The translations under genes and the position numbers were made by a program. From Lachnospiraceae bacterium (GTDB taxonomy: Bacteria > Bacillota > Clostridia > Lachnospirales > Lachnospiraceae): a DNA stretch of 64,000 bases. The notes beneath the pieces are model-generated. The model had not been told where the DNA came from, made no database searches, and was given only the letters and a program-made list of their open reading frames with translations. Shown here one piece after another: positions 1 to 7,801 of this stretch; positions within the stretch are counted from its first letter, which is position 1, and every line of letters begins with the position of its first letter. The stretch spans positions 30,720-94,719 of the forward strand of contig JAAWIS010000002.1 of NCBI GenBank assembly GCA_022796475.1, in the 5' to 3' direction.

Positions 1-3
1 TAT

Positions 4-480
4 TTAATGAATGTTTCCATCCTCTTCCACATCTTCTTCCCGTATGATCTGTTCCTTTTCCCGAAATACGGTAATCTGCCCTTCCTGAAACCGGATATGA
101 ATTCCAAAAAATTCCTGCTCCCAGCTATCTTCCCTTAAACTGCCGGCTGAAACCTCCTGTTTTCTCCTGCTTTGTTCCCAATCAAAAACTATGGGATCCA
201 GATTTGCTTCTGTTTCAAACACTTGCTTTTTTCCGGTATACAAGACAATACAGCCGCTTCCCGCTACTGTCATCACCCCCAAAATAAGCCAAATAATAAC
301 TCCTGCCCCTTTCGATAACGGTTCTTTTTGATAACGTGCTGACTTTAAACAGCGAAAATACTGAAAAAACCATATCCCTTTTGCTCGTTTCGCTTTCCGG
401 ATAAACCTTCTCCGTCTTTTTTCCTCAGCTGTTTTTAAAGCTGTCCCGTAAGGAGCCGTGAACGCTCTTTGTTCTGCCAT
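4..480 (-). CDS. Hypothetical single-pass membrane protein
   Basis: I do not recognise a family. The 158-residue product has a very basic first 55 residues (several Arg/Lys clusters such as RRRRF), one hydrophobic segment at about 59-82, and a Glu-rich C-terminal part. An inside-basic, single-pass topology with the acidic part outside is likely by the positive-inside rule. An AGGCGG ribosome binding site lies five bases before the ATG. A terminator at 573-612 separates it from the lipoprotein gene upstream, so it probably has its own promoter. The stop is four bases from the window edge, so the next gene cannot be seen. Confidence 0.6.
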   Translation of the reverse strand: MAEQRAFTAPYGTALKTAEEKRRRRFIRKAKRAKGIWFFQYFRCLKSARYQKEPLSKGAGVIIWLILGVMTVAGSGCIVLYTGKKQVFETEANLDPIVFDWEQSRRKQEVSAGSLREDSWEQEFFGIHIRFQEGQITVFREKEQIIREEDVEEDGNIH

Positions 481-572
481 ATAATCCGCCTTTTCCTCTC
501 ATATTCCACGTATCCGTCAGTTTGATTTACATATTTTTCCATATTATTATAGCAAATTCTTGCTTTTCCTGC

Positions 573-612
573 AAGAAAAAAAGAAGATACCGGGTTAACG
601 ATACCTTCTTTC
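573..612 (-). terminator. Intrinsic terminator after the small lipoprotein gene
   Basis: Read on the minus strand, a 13-bp stem (AAAGAAGGTATCG with CGGTATCTTCTTT, two G-U pairs) closes a short TTAACC loop and runs into a TTTTTTTC tract. It lies about 115 bases after the stop of the 727-1092 gene. Confidence 0.7.
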
Positions 613-726
613 TATCAATGAGCGGGGAATGGTCCATCCTCATATTTCATTTCATACAACTATTTTCTATTTCATTTATACAACTATTTTATTTCACCCA
701 ATGATTTCCTGCTGCTTTCCAGTCTG

Positions 727-1092
727 TTACCTTCCGGAATTTTCGCTGCCAGCAGAAGAATTTGCAGCTCCAGGGCCTTCATAATTCTTATTTTCTGCAT
801 CATTGGTCAAATCATCCACTCCGTCTTCTACATCTCGGATCAAATCATCGATCACTCCTGTTTCCCCTTCTGTACTTCCGGTACTTCCGGCTCCGGGATT
901 TTCGTCATTATCTGTGTCGCTGTCTGCAGAAGAATTTCGGTTTCCTCCGGAAGTTTCTGAGGACGTAGTGCTGTTGGTTGTGCTCTGGCTGGTAGCATTC
1001 TGGTCATCAGAATTTCTGTCAGAACAGCCGGCTGCCCACAGGGCAAATGTTGCCGCAGTCAGGCAGACCATCAAATATTTCGCTTTTTTCAT
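727..1092 (-). CDS. Small acidic Ser/Asn/Asp-rich lipoprotein, function unknown
   Basis: About 121 residues. A lysine-containing signal segment is followed by a lipobox (LWAAGC), so lipidation at the Cys is expected. The mature part is low-complexity, rich in Ser, Thr, Asn, Asp and Gly, with no domain I recognise; an unstructured surface tether is the most that can be said. The ORF track starts at 1101, but AAAGGAG abuts that ATG directly and is nine bases from the second ATG (MKKAKY). The second ATG is therefore used. Confidence 0.65.
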   Translation of the reverse strand: MKKAKYLMVCLTAATFALWAAGCSDRNSDDQNATSQSTTNSTTSSETSGGNRNSSADSDTDNDENPGAGSTGSTEGETGVIDDLIRDVEDGVDDLTNDAENKNYEGPGAANSSAGSENSGR

Positions 1093-1178
1093 AATTTCCA
1101 TCTCCTTTCATACGATTTGCCTGGCAGCTATTCTGCCGGCAGATTTTAAAAATCAGGCAAAACTGCTGCTATGGCAAC

Positions 1179-1360
1179 TAAAGCGTGTCAAAATATTCAT
1201 TCCCCCTATCAGCACGCCTCACTTTGCCATATATTTGCCCCAAATTCACTTAACGCAGCTTGCTGCCGCCTGTTCATTTGAACCAAATCTCCCAAATCCT
1301 GCCCTTTGGGTACAAAGTGTGGCTTGCTTTTGGTAAAAAACGATATTCAGACACGCTTTA
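1179..1360. repeat. MITE-like element, copy A
   Basis: A 182-bp element bounded by an 11-bp perfect inverted repeat (TAAAGCGTGTC and GACACGCTTTA). Its interior aligns with the reverse complement of the 57614-57773 element: CATTCCC(G/C)CC near the left end, CACTTTG, ATATTTG, CCAAATTCA, and TTCAGACAC at the right end. It fills most of the gap between dapB and the lipoprotein gene and has no coding capacity of its own. It may also serve as a folded 3' end for dapB mRNA. Confidence 0.6.
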
Positions 1361-1399
1361 TTATATACAGAAGACTAAAATTTATAAGCAAATTTCATT

Positions 1400-2158
1400 T
1401 TATGAGTTAATTACATCTGCCATGGTATAAAGACCAGGTGCTTTTCCTGCCAAAAATTTGGCAGCTTCCACAGCGCCTTTTGCAAAAATTGCTTTTGAAT
1501 ATGCTGTGTGGCTAAACGTTACCACTTCATCCTTTCCAGCAAAAATCACATCATGCTCTCCTACGATGGAACCGCCCCGGACTGCACTGATTCCAATTTC
1601 CTTTGAATCCCGCTTTTCTCTCTTTGTGGTTCTGTCATAAACATAATGGCAGGAGCCTTCTAAAGCATGATTTACAGAATCTGCCAAAGCCAGAGCCGTA
1701 CCGCTGGGAGAATCCATTTTCTGATTATGATGCTTTTCCACAATCTCCACATCAAAACCGGCTGCTGCCAGCGTTTTTGCGGCCTCCGCCACCAGCTTTA
1801 ATAATGTGTTGACTCCTAAGGACATATTGGCAGAACGCAGCAGCGCCGCTGACTGAGCTGTTTCCTCCGCCTTTTTAAGCTGCTCCTCACTCAGCCCTGT
1901 GGTGCACAGCACCAAGGGGATTTTCTTCTCTCTGCAAAAATCCAAAAGCCCGTCTGCTGCACTGGCTGAAGCAAAATCGATTATCACATCTGCCTCTTCC
2001 TTTACTTCCATTAAAGAAGCGTATACCGGAAAATCCTGTTTCTGCCGGGCATTTAAATCCACCCCGGCTGCAATCTTAATTTCCGGATCCTGACCGGCAA
2101 TTTGAACAATCACCTGTCCCATGGCTCCATTGCAGCCATGCAATATCAGTCTGGTCAT
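1400..2158 (-). CDS. dapB: 4-hydroxy-tetrahydrodipicolinate reductase
   Basis: Cytosolic NAD(P)H-dependent enzyme that reduces the DapA product on the way to lysine and diaminopimelate. The 252 residues match the family length. An N-terminal nucleotide-binding loop (HGCNGAMGQ, about 7-15) and the catalytic/substrate motif EKHHNQKMDSPSGTA in the middle are both present. It follows dapA by 12 bases with an AAGGAGG ribosome binding site, so the two form an operon controlled by the lysine riboswitch ahead of dapA. Confidence 0.95.
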   Translation of the reverse strand: MTRLILHGCNGAMGQVIVQIAGQDPEIKIAAGVDLNARQKQDFPVYASLMEVKEEADVIIDFASASAADGLLDFCREKKIPLVLCTTGLSEEQLKKAEETAQSAALLRSANMSLGVNTLLKLVAEAAKTLAAAGFDVEIVEKHHNQKMDSPSGTALALADSVNHALEGSCHYVYDRTTKREKRDSKEIGISAVRGGSIVGEHDVIFAGKDEVVTFSHTAYSKAIFAKGAVEAAKFLAGKAPGLYTMADVINS

Positions 2159-2170
2159 TGGGCCGCCTCC

Positions 2171-3055
2171 TTATCCTAGCTGGTATGCTTCCATCGCATT
2201 TTTCAGAAGTTTCTGGTTTTCAGGTTCCATTTCTGTAAGCGGCATCCGCAAAGGCCCTACTTCTTTGCCCATAATGTTCATAGCAGCTTTCACCGGAATG
2301 GGATTCACCTCCCGGAACAGCTCGTTAATCAAAGGAATTGCCTGTATCTGCAGTTCCATGCTCCTCTTTACATCTCCTTCAAAATAAGAGGCACAGATAT
2401 CATGTACCTTCCCGGGCGCAATATTAGATAAAACGGAAATTACACCTTTTCCGCCTAAAGAAAGAAGGGGTACAATCTGGTCGTCATTGCCAGAGTACAC
2501 ATCCACACAGCCCTCTGCCAGATTCATCAAGGTTGCAATTGCAGAAAAATTGCTGCTGGCTTCCTTTACACCTACAATATTTTCTACATTCCGGCAAAGT
2601 TCTACAATGGTCTGAGGCTGAATAGTTACTCCTGTGCGTCCCGGAATGTTGTATAAGATGACCGGAATCGAAATAGCATTGGCAATGGCCGTAAAGTGGG
2701 CAGCCAGGCCCTTCTGGGTAGCCTTATTATAGTAAGGAGATACTACCAGTACACCATCTGCACCTGCTTTTTCTGCCTCCCGGGATAAATAAATGGCAGT
2801 TTCTGTACAGTTGGATCCGGTTCCGGCAATTACCGGTATCCGACCGGCTACTGTCTTGCAGGTATGACGGATCACATCCAGATGCTCTTCATGGGTCAGG
2901 GTAGATGCCTCCCCAGTTGTGCCGCATGCAATGATGGCATCTGTGCCGCCTGCAATCTGTTCTTCTAATATTTCTTCCAGCTTTTCGTAATTCACTTCCC
3001 CATTTGGTTTCATCGGGGTAACCAACGCCACGCCTGCACCTTCAAATACTGACAT
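2171..3055 (-). CDS. dapA: 4-hydroxy-tetrahydrodipicolinate synthase
   Basis: Condenses pyruvate with aspartate semialdehyde, the first committed step to lysine and DAP. The 294-residue class I aldolase shows GTTGE (45-49), Tyr133 in the YNIPGRTG motif and the Schiff-base Lys162 in VKEASSN. AAGGAGG lies six bases before the ATG. The ribosome binding site follows directly after the T-run of an intrinsic terminator, itself downstream of a lysine riboswitch, so expression should fall when lysine is plentiful. dapB is co-transcribed. The later DAP genes dapL and dapF sit 50 kb away in this window. Confidence 0.96.
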   Translation of the reverse strand: MSVFEGAGVALVTPMKPNGEVNYEKLEEILEEQIAGGTDAIIACGTTGEASTLTHEEHLDVIRHTCKTVAGRIPVIAGTGSNCTETAIYLSREAEKAGADGVLVVSPYYNKATQKGLAAHFTAIANAISIPVILYNIPGRTGVTIQPQTIVELCRNVENIVGVKEASSNFSAIATLMNLAEGCVDVYSGNDDQIVPLLSLGGKGVISVLSNIAPGKVHDICASYFEGDVKRSMELQIQAIPLINELFREVNPIPVKAAMNIMGKEVGPLRMPLTEMEPENQKLLKNAMEAYQLG

Positions 3056-3068
3056 ATTTTTTCCTCCT

Positions 3069-3098
3069 TAAAAAATAGGGCTGACAAATTGTCAGCCC
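3069..3098 (-). terminator. Expression-platform terminator of the dapA lysine riboswitch
   Basis: Minus strand: a perfect 9-bp stem GGGCTGACA/TGTCAGCCC around an ATT loop, then TATTTTTT, followed at once by the dapA AAGGAGG. Its position between the L-box aptamer and the start codon fits transcription attenuation. Confidence 0.85.
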
Positions 3099-3127
3099 TT
3101 AAAGTTTGAATCTCTTTTCTCTTCTTT

Positions 3128-3291
3128 AAGTAGCTCCCCATCTTGCCAGATGACAGTCATATAGTTCTTTGCCATATGCCCAGGTAAGAAAATCCGGCCT
3201 TTTCCTGCCTTCGGCGCTTTTTCCTTTCCACTGCCATCCCCTGTGCCCGTCACATCCGGCAGCATACTCATAATCAGCGCAACCTCTACTT
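3128..3291 (-). promoter_or_regulatory. Lysine riboswitch (L box) ahead of dapA-dapB
   Basis: On the minus strand the leader shows the L-box signatures in order: an AAGTAGAGG 5' edge, GGAAAGG followed by AGCGCCGAAGGCAGG, then CTGG, ACTGTCAT and finally GGGGAGCTACTT, whose CTACTT pairs with the initial AAGTAG to close P1. The pairing, the order and the conserved words match the lysine class, which turns lysine synthesis genes off by promoting the terminator just downstream. Confidence 0.9.
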
Positions 3292-3325
3292 TTCCGTATT
3301 CATTTACAGCTTTGCTGTTCCTTAT

Positions 3326-3354
3326 ATAGTATCATTCTTCCATGTTCTTGTCAA
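3326..3354 (-). promoter_or_regulatory. Promoter of the dapA operon, inside the end of the upstream gene
   Basis: Minus strand: perfect TTGACA (3349-3354), a 17-base spacer and TACTAT (3326-3331). The -35 codes for part of the last residues of the adenosyltransferase, and its stop codon is immediately upstream of the -10. Confidence 0.75.
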
Positions 3355-3841
3355 CTTTAACATTCTCAATAACAGAAATGGAATCTACATACGGTTCCAG
3401 CCCTTTTGGAAACACTTTTCCGGTTAAAACCACCGACATTTCCTTTTCTTTTGCTTCCAGTGTATGGATCAATTCCTCTAATGTCATAATTTTACAGTCC
3501 ACAATCCCTAATATCTCGTCTAAAACCAGCAAATCGCATTCTCCTGTAGCGATTACCTTTTTAGCGAAATTCAGTCCGTTGCGGATATTCCGGTTCTCTT
3601 CTGCTTTTTCTTCCTCGGAAAGATTTTCATAGAAAGCAGAGGCTTTTTCAAAGCGGAATACCTTCAGTTCCGGCTCGTAGCGGGCAAGAATATCTTTTTT
3701 TCTTTCCCCCTGGCTCCCCTTCAAAAACTGAATGATAATCACTGTTTTATTTTCTGCCAGCGTATTCATGGCTTTTCCAACAGCCGCATCGCTTTTCCCT
3801 CTGCCGGATCCGCAGATAACCTGAATCGTTCCGTTTTTCAT
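3332..3841 (-). CDS. Corrinoid adenosyltransferase, CobA/BtuR-like P-loop protein
   Basis: 169 residues with an N-terminal P-loop (CGSGRGKSDAA, about 10-20), FLKG near 40 and a Walker-B-like LLVLDEI near 106-112. This is the layout of the ATP:cob(I)alamin adenosyltransferases that make the adenosyl form of B12. It has Ser-Asp where the family usually shows Thr-Thr after the P-loop lysine, so a sub-family is possible. It sits alone, 26 kb from the two other corrinoid genes (cobQ, cobH), between ssb and dapA. The dapA promoter overlaps its stop codon. Confidence 0.75.
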   Translation of the reverse strand: MKNGTIQVICGSGRGKSDAAVGKAMNTLAENKTVIIIQFLKGSQGERKKDILARYEPELKVFRFEKASAFYENLSEEEKAEENRNIRNGLNFAKKVIATGECDLLVLDEILGIVDCKIMTLEELIHTLEAKEKEMSVVLTGKVFPKGLEPYVDSISVIENVKVDKNMEE

Positions 3842-3961
3842 CTGAATACCTCTTTTAACGATGTTAGCACAGCAACTGCCTGCAGGCTTCCAAGTTTATT
3901 AACTATTAACGAAACTTATCATATCACATTTTAGTCCAATTTGCAAATAAAACGGATCCTT

Positions 3962-4588
3962 TCATTCCCCGCATTCCAGTTTGCTGACGGAAACCTCATA
4001 GGCAACTCTCTTCTCGCATTCTGTTTCACTGAGTTTTTTCGTGTATTCCCGGCTTTGAACCCGGCCCCAAACCTTTACTCTGGAACCTACCTCAAATCCG
4101 GAAGCAAACCTGGCATTCCTTCCCCAGGCAATACAGGGTATGTAATCCGATTTCCCATAAGGCCGGTTTACTGCCAGCAAAAGATCTGCAATCTCTCTTC
4201 CAAGAGGCGTTTTCCGATATACCGGAGGTTTGCAGATATAACCATCCAGGAAAATCTGGTTCGTCTTCGTATAGTCTGTAAATTCCTCCATAAAATGGAT
4301 TTCACGGACAAACACGGAAAGCACCAGCTTATTTTTCGTTCCTTCATGGCGGTTATAAGAGCGGAATTGTCCTACTGCTTCTACGGTGCAGCCCAGATAA
4401 TCCTCCTCCACCTTAATTAACCGGTTTGATATCATAAGCGGTATGATATCCGCCTGCTCACTGAGCCGGTTGACTTCCAAATCTACCATGTAAAAGCCTT
4501 CTCCAAATACCTCATGGCTAAAAGTAAATCCGGATACAATCTTACCAATCACGCTCACTTTGTTGTTTTCAATCATTTTTTCTGACAT
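3962..4588 (-). CDS. Single-stranded DNA-binding (OB-fold) protein
   Basis: 208 residues. The sequence looks like two SSB-type OB-fold segments: one around 9-100 (VSVIGKIV, VEAVGQFRSY) and one around 115-205 (IFLDGYICKPPVYRKTPLGREIADLLLAVNR, with an SSB-like WGRNARFA and GSRVKVWGRVQSREY). The second half resembles bacterial SSB/PriB proteins most. It lacks the acidic C-terminal tail used by housekeeping SSB to recruit partners, so this is likely a second, specialised SSB-like protein of the type common in Firmicutes. AGGAG lies eight bases before the ATG. Confidence 0.7.
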   Translation of the reverse strand: MSEKMIENNKVSVIGKIVSGFTFSHEVFGEGFYMVDLEVNRLSEQADIIPLMISNRLIKVEEDYLGCTVEAVGQFRSYNRHEGTKNKLVLSVFVREIHFMEEFTDYTKTNQIFLDGYICKPPVYRKTPLGREIADLLLAVNRPYGKSDYIPCIAWGRNARFASGFEVGSRVKVWGRVQSREYTKKLSETECEKRVAYEVSVSKLECGE

Positions 4589-4710
4589 AGTATCTTCTCC
4601 TCTTCCCTTTCAATTCGCCACAGCAGAGCCTGAGGCAGGTTCCTTTTCCCTTCCGCCAGACATCCGAACTGCTGCACATAAAAAGTTTATGCTCCAAAGT
4701 TTTGGAATAT

Positions 4711-4770
4711 GACGCAAAAAAAGGAAATCCGGACAAATCTTCTCGACAGGATTTCCTCTTTTTTGCATCA
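4711..4770. terminator. Strong terminator hairpin behind typA
   Basis: Inverted arms GCAAAAAAAGGAAATCC and GGATTTCCTCTTTTTTGC, about 16 bp, around an 18-base loop. On the minus strand the stem is flanked by T-rich sequence, so it ends typA; the A/T-rich arms could act in both directions. Confidence 0.75.
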
Positions 4771-4816
4771 CCCTCCTGCGTGCCGGCAACTATCCGTTTG
4801 CAGCATTTTTTGCTGT

Positions 4817-6649
4817 CTACTTATTTTTAAACGATGCACGCTTCCTGAGGGTTGGATCTAAAATTTTCTTCCGTATCCGCAGAGAAACCGGCGTAATCTC
4901 TAGCAGCTCATCTGTATCAATAAATTCCAGACATTGCTCTAAGCTCATCTGTTTCGGCGGAACCAGCCGCAGGGCCTCGTCAGCACTGGAAGAACGGGTA
5001 TTGGTAAGCTTCTTTGTTTTGCATACATTTACCTCAATATCTTCTGCTTTGGGGTTCTGCCCAATTACCATTCCAGAATAAACCTTAATCCCCGGACCGA
5101 TAAACAGGATCCCTCTTTCCTGGGCATTAAACAGACCGTATGTGATGGACTCCCCTGATTCATACGCAATCAGGGAACCAGTTGGCCGGTATGATAAATC
5201 TCCCTTATAAGGACCATAGCCGTCAAACATAGTATTTAAAATACCATTGCCTTTCGTATCGGTCATAAAGGCGCCCCGGTATCCGATTAAGCCTCTGGAA
5301 GGAATGTTAAATTCCAGGCGTGTATACCCTCTGGCAATAGGACTCATCCCCATTAACTCGCCTTTTCTGGAAGTCAGCTTTTGAATAATCGCACCGGTAA
5401 ATTCCTCCGGAACATCCACATAGGCAATTTCCATAGGTTCCTGTTTCTGGTTCCGCTCATTGTAATGATAAATTACTTCTGCCTTGCTGACTGCAAATTC
5501 AAACCCTTCTCTGCGCATATTCTCAATTAATACAGATAAATGCAGCTCGCCCCGGCCTGAAACCTTAAAACAATCGGCAGAATCGGTTTCTTCTACCCGA
5601 AGGCTTACATCGGTATTCAGTTCACGGAACAAACGGTCACGGATGTGGCGCGATGTAATATATTTGCCTTCCTGTCCTGCCAGCGGACTGTCATTCACCA
5701 TAAAATACATGGAGATTGTAGGTTCTGAAATCTTTTGGAAGGGAATGGGATCCGGGCTGTCAGAGGAACAGATCGTATCACCGATATGGAGATCCGTAAT
5801 TCCGGACATTGCCACAATGGAGCCGATTTTTGCTTCCTGAACTTCCACCCGCTTTAAACCGTCAAACTCATACAGCTTGCCGATTTTGATTTTCCGGAAC
5901 TTGTCCGGCTCATGGTGGTTAACCAGGACACATTCCTGATTCACCTTTAATGCCCCGTTATCCACCTTACCGATACCAATTCTGCCCACATATTCGTTAT
6001 AGTCAATGGTACTTACTAGCACCTGGGCAGGAGCCTGGGGATCTCCCTGGGGAGCCGGGATATGGCCGATAATTGTTTCAAAAAGGGGAACCATATTCTC
6101 TTCCGGATCCTCCAGATTTTTCTTCGCAAATCCGGCCTTGGCAGACGCATATACAAACGGGCAGTCCAACTGCTCATCTGACGCATCCAGATCCATAAAA
6201 AGCTCCAGAACTTCGTCCACTACTTCATTGGGACGAGCCTCCGGGCGGTCAATCTTATTAATGCAGCAAATTACCGGAAGATCCATTTCCAAAGCCTTCT
6301 GCAGCACAAAACGGGTCTGGGGCATGGCGCCTTCAAATGCATCCACTACCAAGATCACTCCGTTTACCATCTTCAGCACACGTTCTACTTCTCCTCCGAA
6401 ATCTGCATGGCCTGGGGTGTCAATAATATTAATTTTTATCCCCTGATAAAATACGGCAGTATTCTTTGCCAAGATCGTAATTCCCCGCTCACGCTCAATA
6501 TCATTGGAATCCATTACCCGCTCTGCCACTTCCTGATTGGCCCGGAACACACCGCTCTGCTTTAATAATTCATCCACCAAGGTGGTTTTGCCGTGATCCA
6601 CGTGGGCAATGATAGCAATATTTCTTACATCTTCTCTGGTCGTTTTCAT
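4817..6649 (-). CDS. typA: Translational GTPase TypA/BipA
   Basis: 610 residues, the full family length. All GTPase motifs are visible: G1 HVDHGKTT (about 16-23), G2 ERERGIT, G3 DTPGHADF, G4 NKID. They are followed by EF-G-like domains and the TypA-specific C-terminal region (GLIGYRGAFMTDTKGNG). TypA binds ribosomes and supports assembly and stress or cold growth. It is monocistronic by context, with a terminator after the stop and 88 bases of gap to the YigZ gene upstream. Confidence 0.96.
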   Translation of the reverse strand: MKTTREDVRNIAIIAHVDHGKTTLVDELLKQSGVFRANQEVAERVMDSNDIERERGITILAKNTAVFYQGIKINIIDTPGHADFGGEVERVLKMVNGVILVVDAFEGAMPQTRFVLQKALEMDLPVICCINKIDRPEARPNEVVDEVLELFMDLDASDEQLDCPFVYASAKAGFAKKNLEDPEENMVPLFETIIGHIPAPQGDPQAPAQVLVSTIDYNEYVGRIGIGKVDNGALKVNQECVLVNHHEPDKFRKIKIGKLYEFDGLKRVEVQEAKIGSIVAMSGITDLHIGDTICSSDSPDPIPFQKISEPTISMYFMVNDSPLAGQEGKYITSRHIRDRLFRELNTDVSLRVEETDSADCFKVSGRGELHLSVLIENMRREGFEFAVSKAEVIYHYNERNQKQEPMEIAYVDVPEEFTGAIIQKLTSRKGELMGMSPIARGYTRLEFNIPSRGLIGYRGAFMTDTKGNGILNTMFDGYGPYKGDLSYRPTGSLIAYESGESITYGLFNAQERGILFIGPGIKVYSGMVIGQNPKAEDIEVNVCKTKKLTNTRSSSADEALRLVPPKQMSLEQCLEFIDTDELLEITPVSLRIRKKILDPTLRKRASFKNK

Positions 6650-6737
6650 AAGTATATACTCTTCTTTCCCTTGATTCTATATTTGGCTTTCTGCAGACTT
6701 TAATATAGCATCCGAATTCCAGGTTTTCAAGGGGATT

Positions 6738-7388
6738 TTAAAAAAGTACCAGCTCTTTTCCGTTTATTCCGTAATAAAAAGGTTCTGAATATTCCATCTG
6801 AACCCCTCCGCTGGTTGCCTCTGTTATCTTGGCAGCTGCTTCATCCTTCTGCTGTTCCGGCACCAAAAGGACGGTTACAACCTGGTCCGTATACACACTG
6901 TCTAATATGGCAAGCCCCATCTGTCCTGCCAGGTATTGGAGTTTGCCCACAGCCGTATAGTCTGATGTAATCGTCAGTTTCCTTCCGGAACATTTTTCTA
7001 ATATCTTGCTGTTTCTCAGCCCTTCCTTTACTGCCTGGGAATAAGCACGGACTAAACCTCCGGTGCCTAAAAGAGTCCCTCCGAAGTATCTGGTTACCAC
7101 AACACAGATATCATGAACCCCTTCCCCAAGCAGTACATCCAGCATAGGCCTTCCTGCTGTCTGGCTGGGTTCCCCGTCATCGCTGCATTTCATCTTTTGG
7201 TTTTGATCCCCGCAGGTATAGGCATAACAATTATGGCTGGCGTCCCAATATTTCTTTTTTGTTTCTTCAATAAAGGCAACTGCCTCTTCTTCTGTCTTTA
7301 CCGGACAGACAGATGCAAGAAACCTGGATTTTTTTTCCACAATCTCCCCCTGTCCTCCCTGATAACAAACGCCATAGGCCTCCTTCAT
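6738..7388 (-). CDS. YigZ/IMPACT family protein
   Basis: 216 residues from the corrected start. The N-terminal UPF0029/IMPACT domain is plain (GEIVEKKSRFLA, DASHNCYAY, SDDGEPSQTAGRPML, TRYFGGTLLGTGGLVRAY), followed by the usual C-terminal DUF1949 part. Its molecular role is unresolved; eukaryotic IMPACT acts in translational control. The ORF track starts at 7490, but AAAGGAGGA lies about five bases before the ATG at 7388 (MKEAYG). The shorter length also fits the family, so the N-terminal 34 residues of the longer ORF are rejected. Confidence 0.88.
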   Translation of the reverse strand: MKEAYGVCYQGGQGEIVEKKSRFLASVCPVKTEEEAVAFIEETKKKYWDASHNCYAYTCGDQNQKMKCSDDGEPSQTAGRPMLDVLLGEGVHDICVVVTRYFGGTLLGTGGLVRAYSQAVKEGLRNSKILEKCSGRKLTITSDYTAVGKLQYLAGQMGLAILDSVYTDQVVTVLLVPEQQKDEAAAKITEATSGGVQMEYSEPFYYGINGKELVLF

Positions 7389-7655
7389 AAGCTCCTCCTT
7401 TGTTTTATAACGATATGAAGCAGCAGATTCCTTCAATTCCTCTGTAAATTCCCCTAATCTGTACTGTCTGATATCACGCAGACCATACATGAGTTTCTGC
7501 CAATTTTATATTTTTAGTTTATCAAAGAGGCAGATAAAATGCAAGCCTGCCCTTATGGACAAGGCTGATCCGTTAAAAGCGGGGCATGGGAGTTATAGAA
7601 ACATCATGTGCAGACAGCAGCGTACTTCATTAATCCTTACAAATTTTAATATCAA

Positions 7656-7684
7656 TTGAATTGATTTCAAATTTTTGGTATACT
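7656..7684 (+). promoter_or_regulatory. Promoter of the class A PBP gene
   Basis: TTGAAT (7656-7661), a 17-base spacer and TATACT (7679-7684). The MITE-like copy C begins six bases later, so the transcript should start at or inside the element. The rest of the 7389-7801 gap holds nothing else I can name. Confidence 0.6.
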
Positions 7685-7689
7685 ACACT

Positions 7690-7784
7690 CTATAGTGTGT
7701 CTGGGCACCTGTCTTTTGCAGTATTCTCCAATTTTAAGCCTTTTGCTTTTTGCATGCAGAAATGGATTTTCAGACATACTTTAG
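7690..7784. repeat. MITE-like element, copy C (short)
   Basis: A 95-bp stretch with imperfect inverted ends CTATAGTGTGTCTG and CAGACATACTTTAG. The right end, ATTTTCAGACA, is shared with the other two copies. The interior is shorter and diverged. It forms nearly the whole 5' untranslated region of the PBP gene and stops just before its GGAGG. Confidence 0.5.
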
Positions 7785-7801
7785 GGAAAGGAGGAACTTT
7801 T

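Noticed and set aside
522-704. 60-codon Phe-rich plus-strand ORF
   Set aside because: It crosses the terminator at 573-612 and lacks a ribosome binding site.
803-1336. Plus-strand 177-codon ORF
   Set aside because: It is antisense to the lipoprotein gene and MITE copy A, with odd composition and no ribosome binding site.
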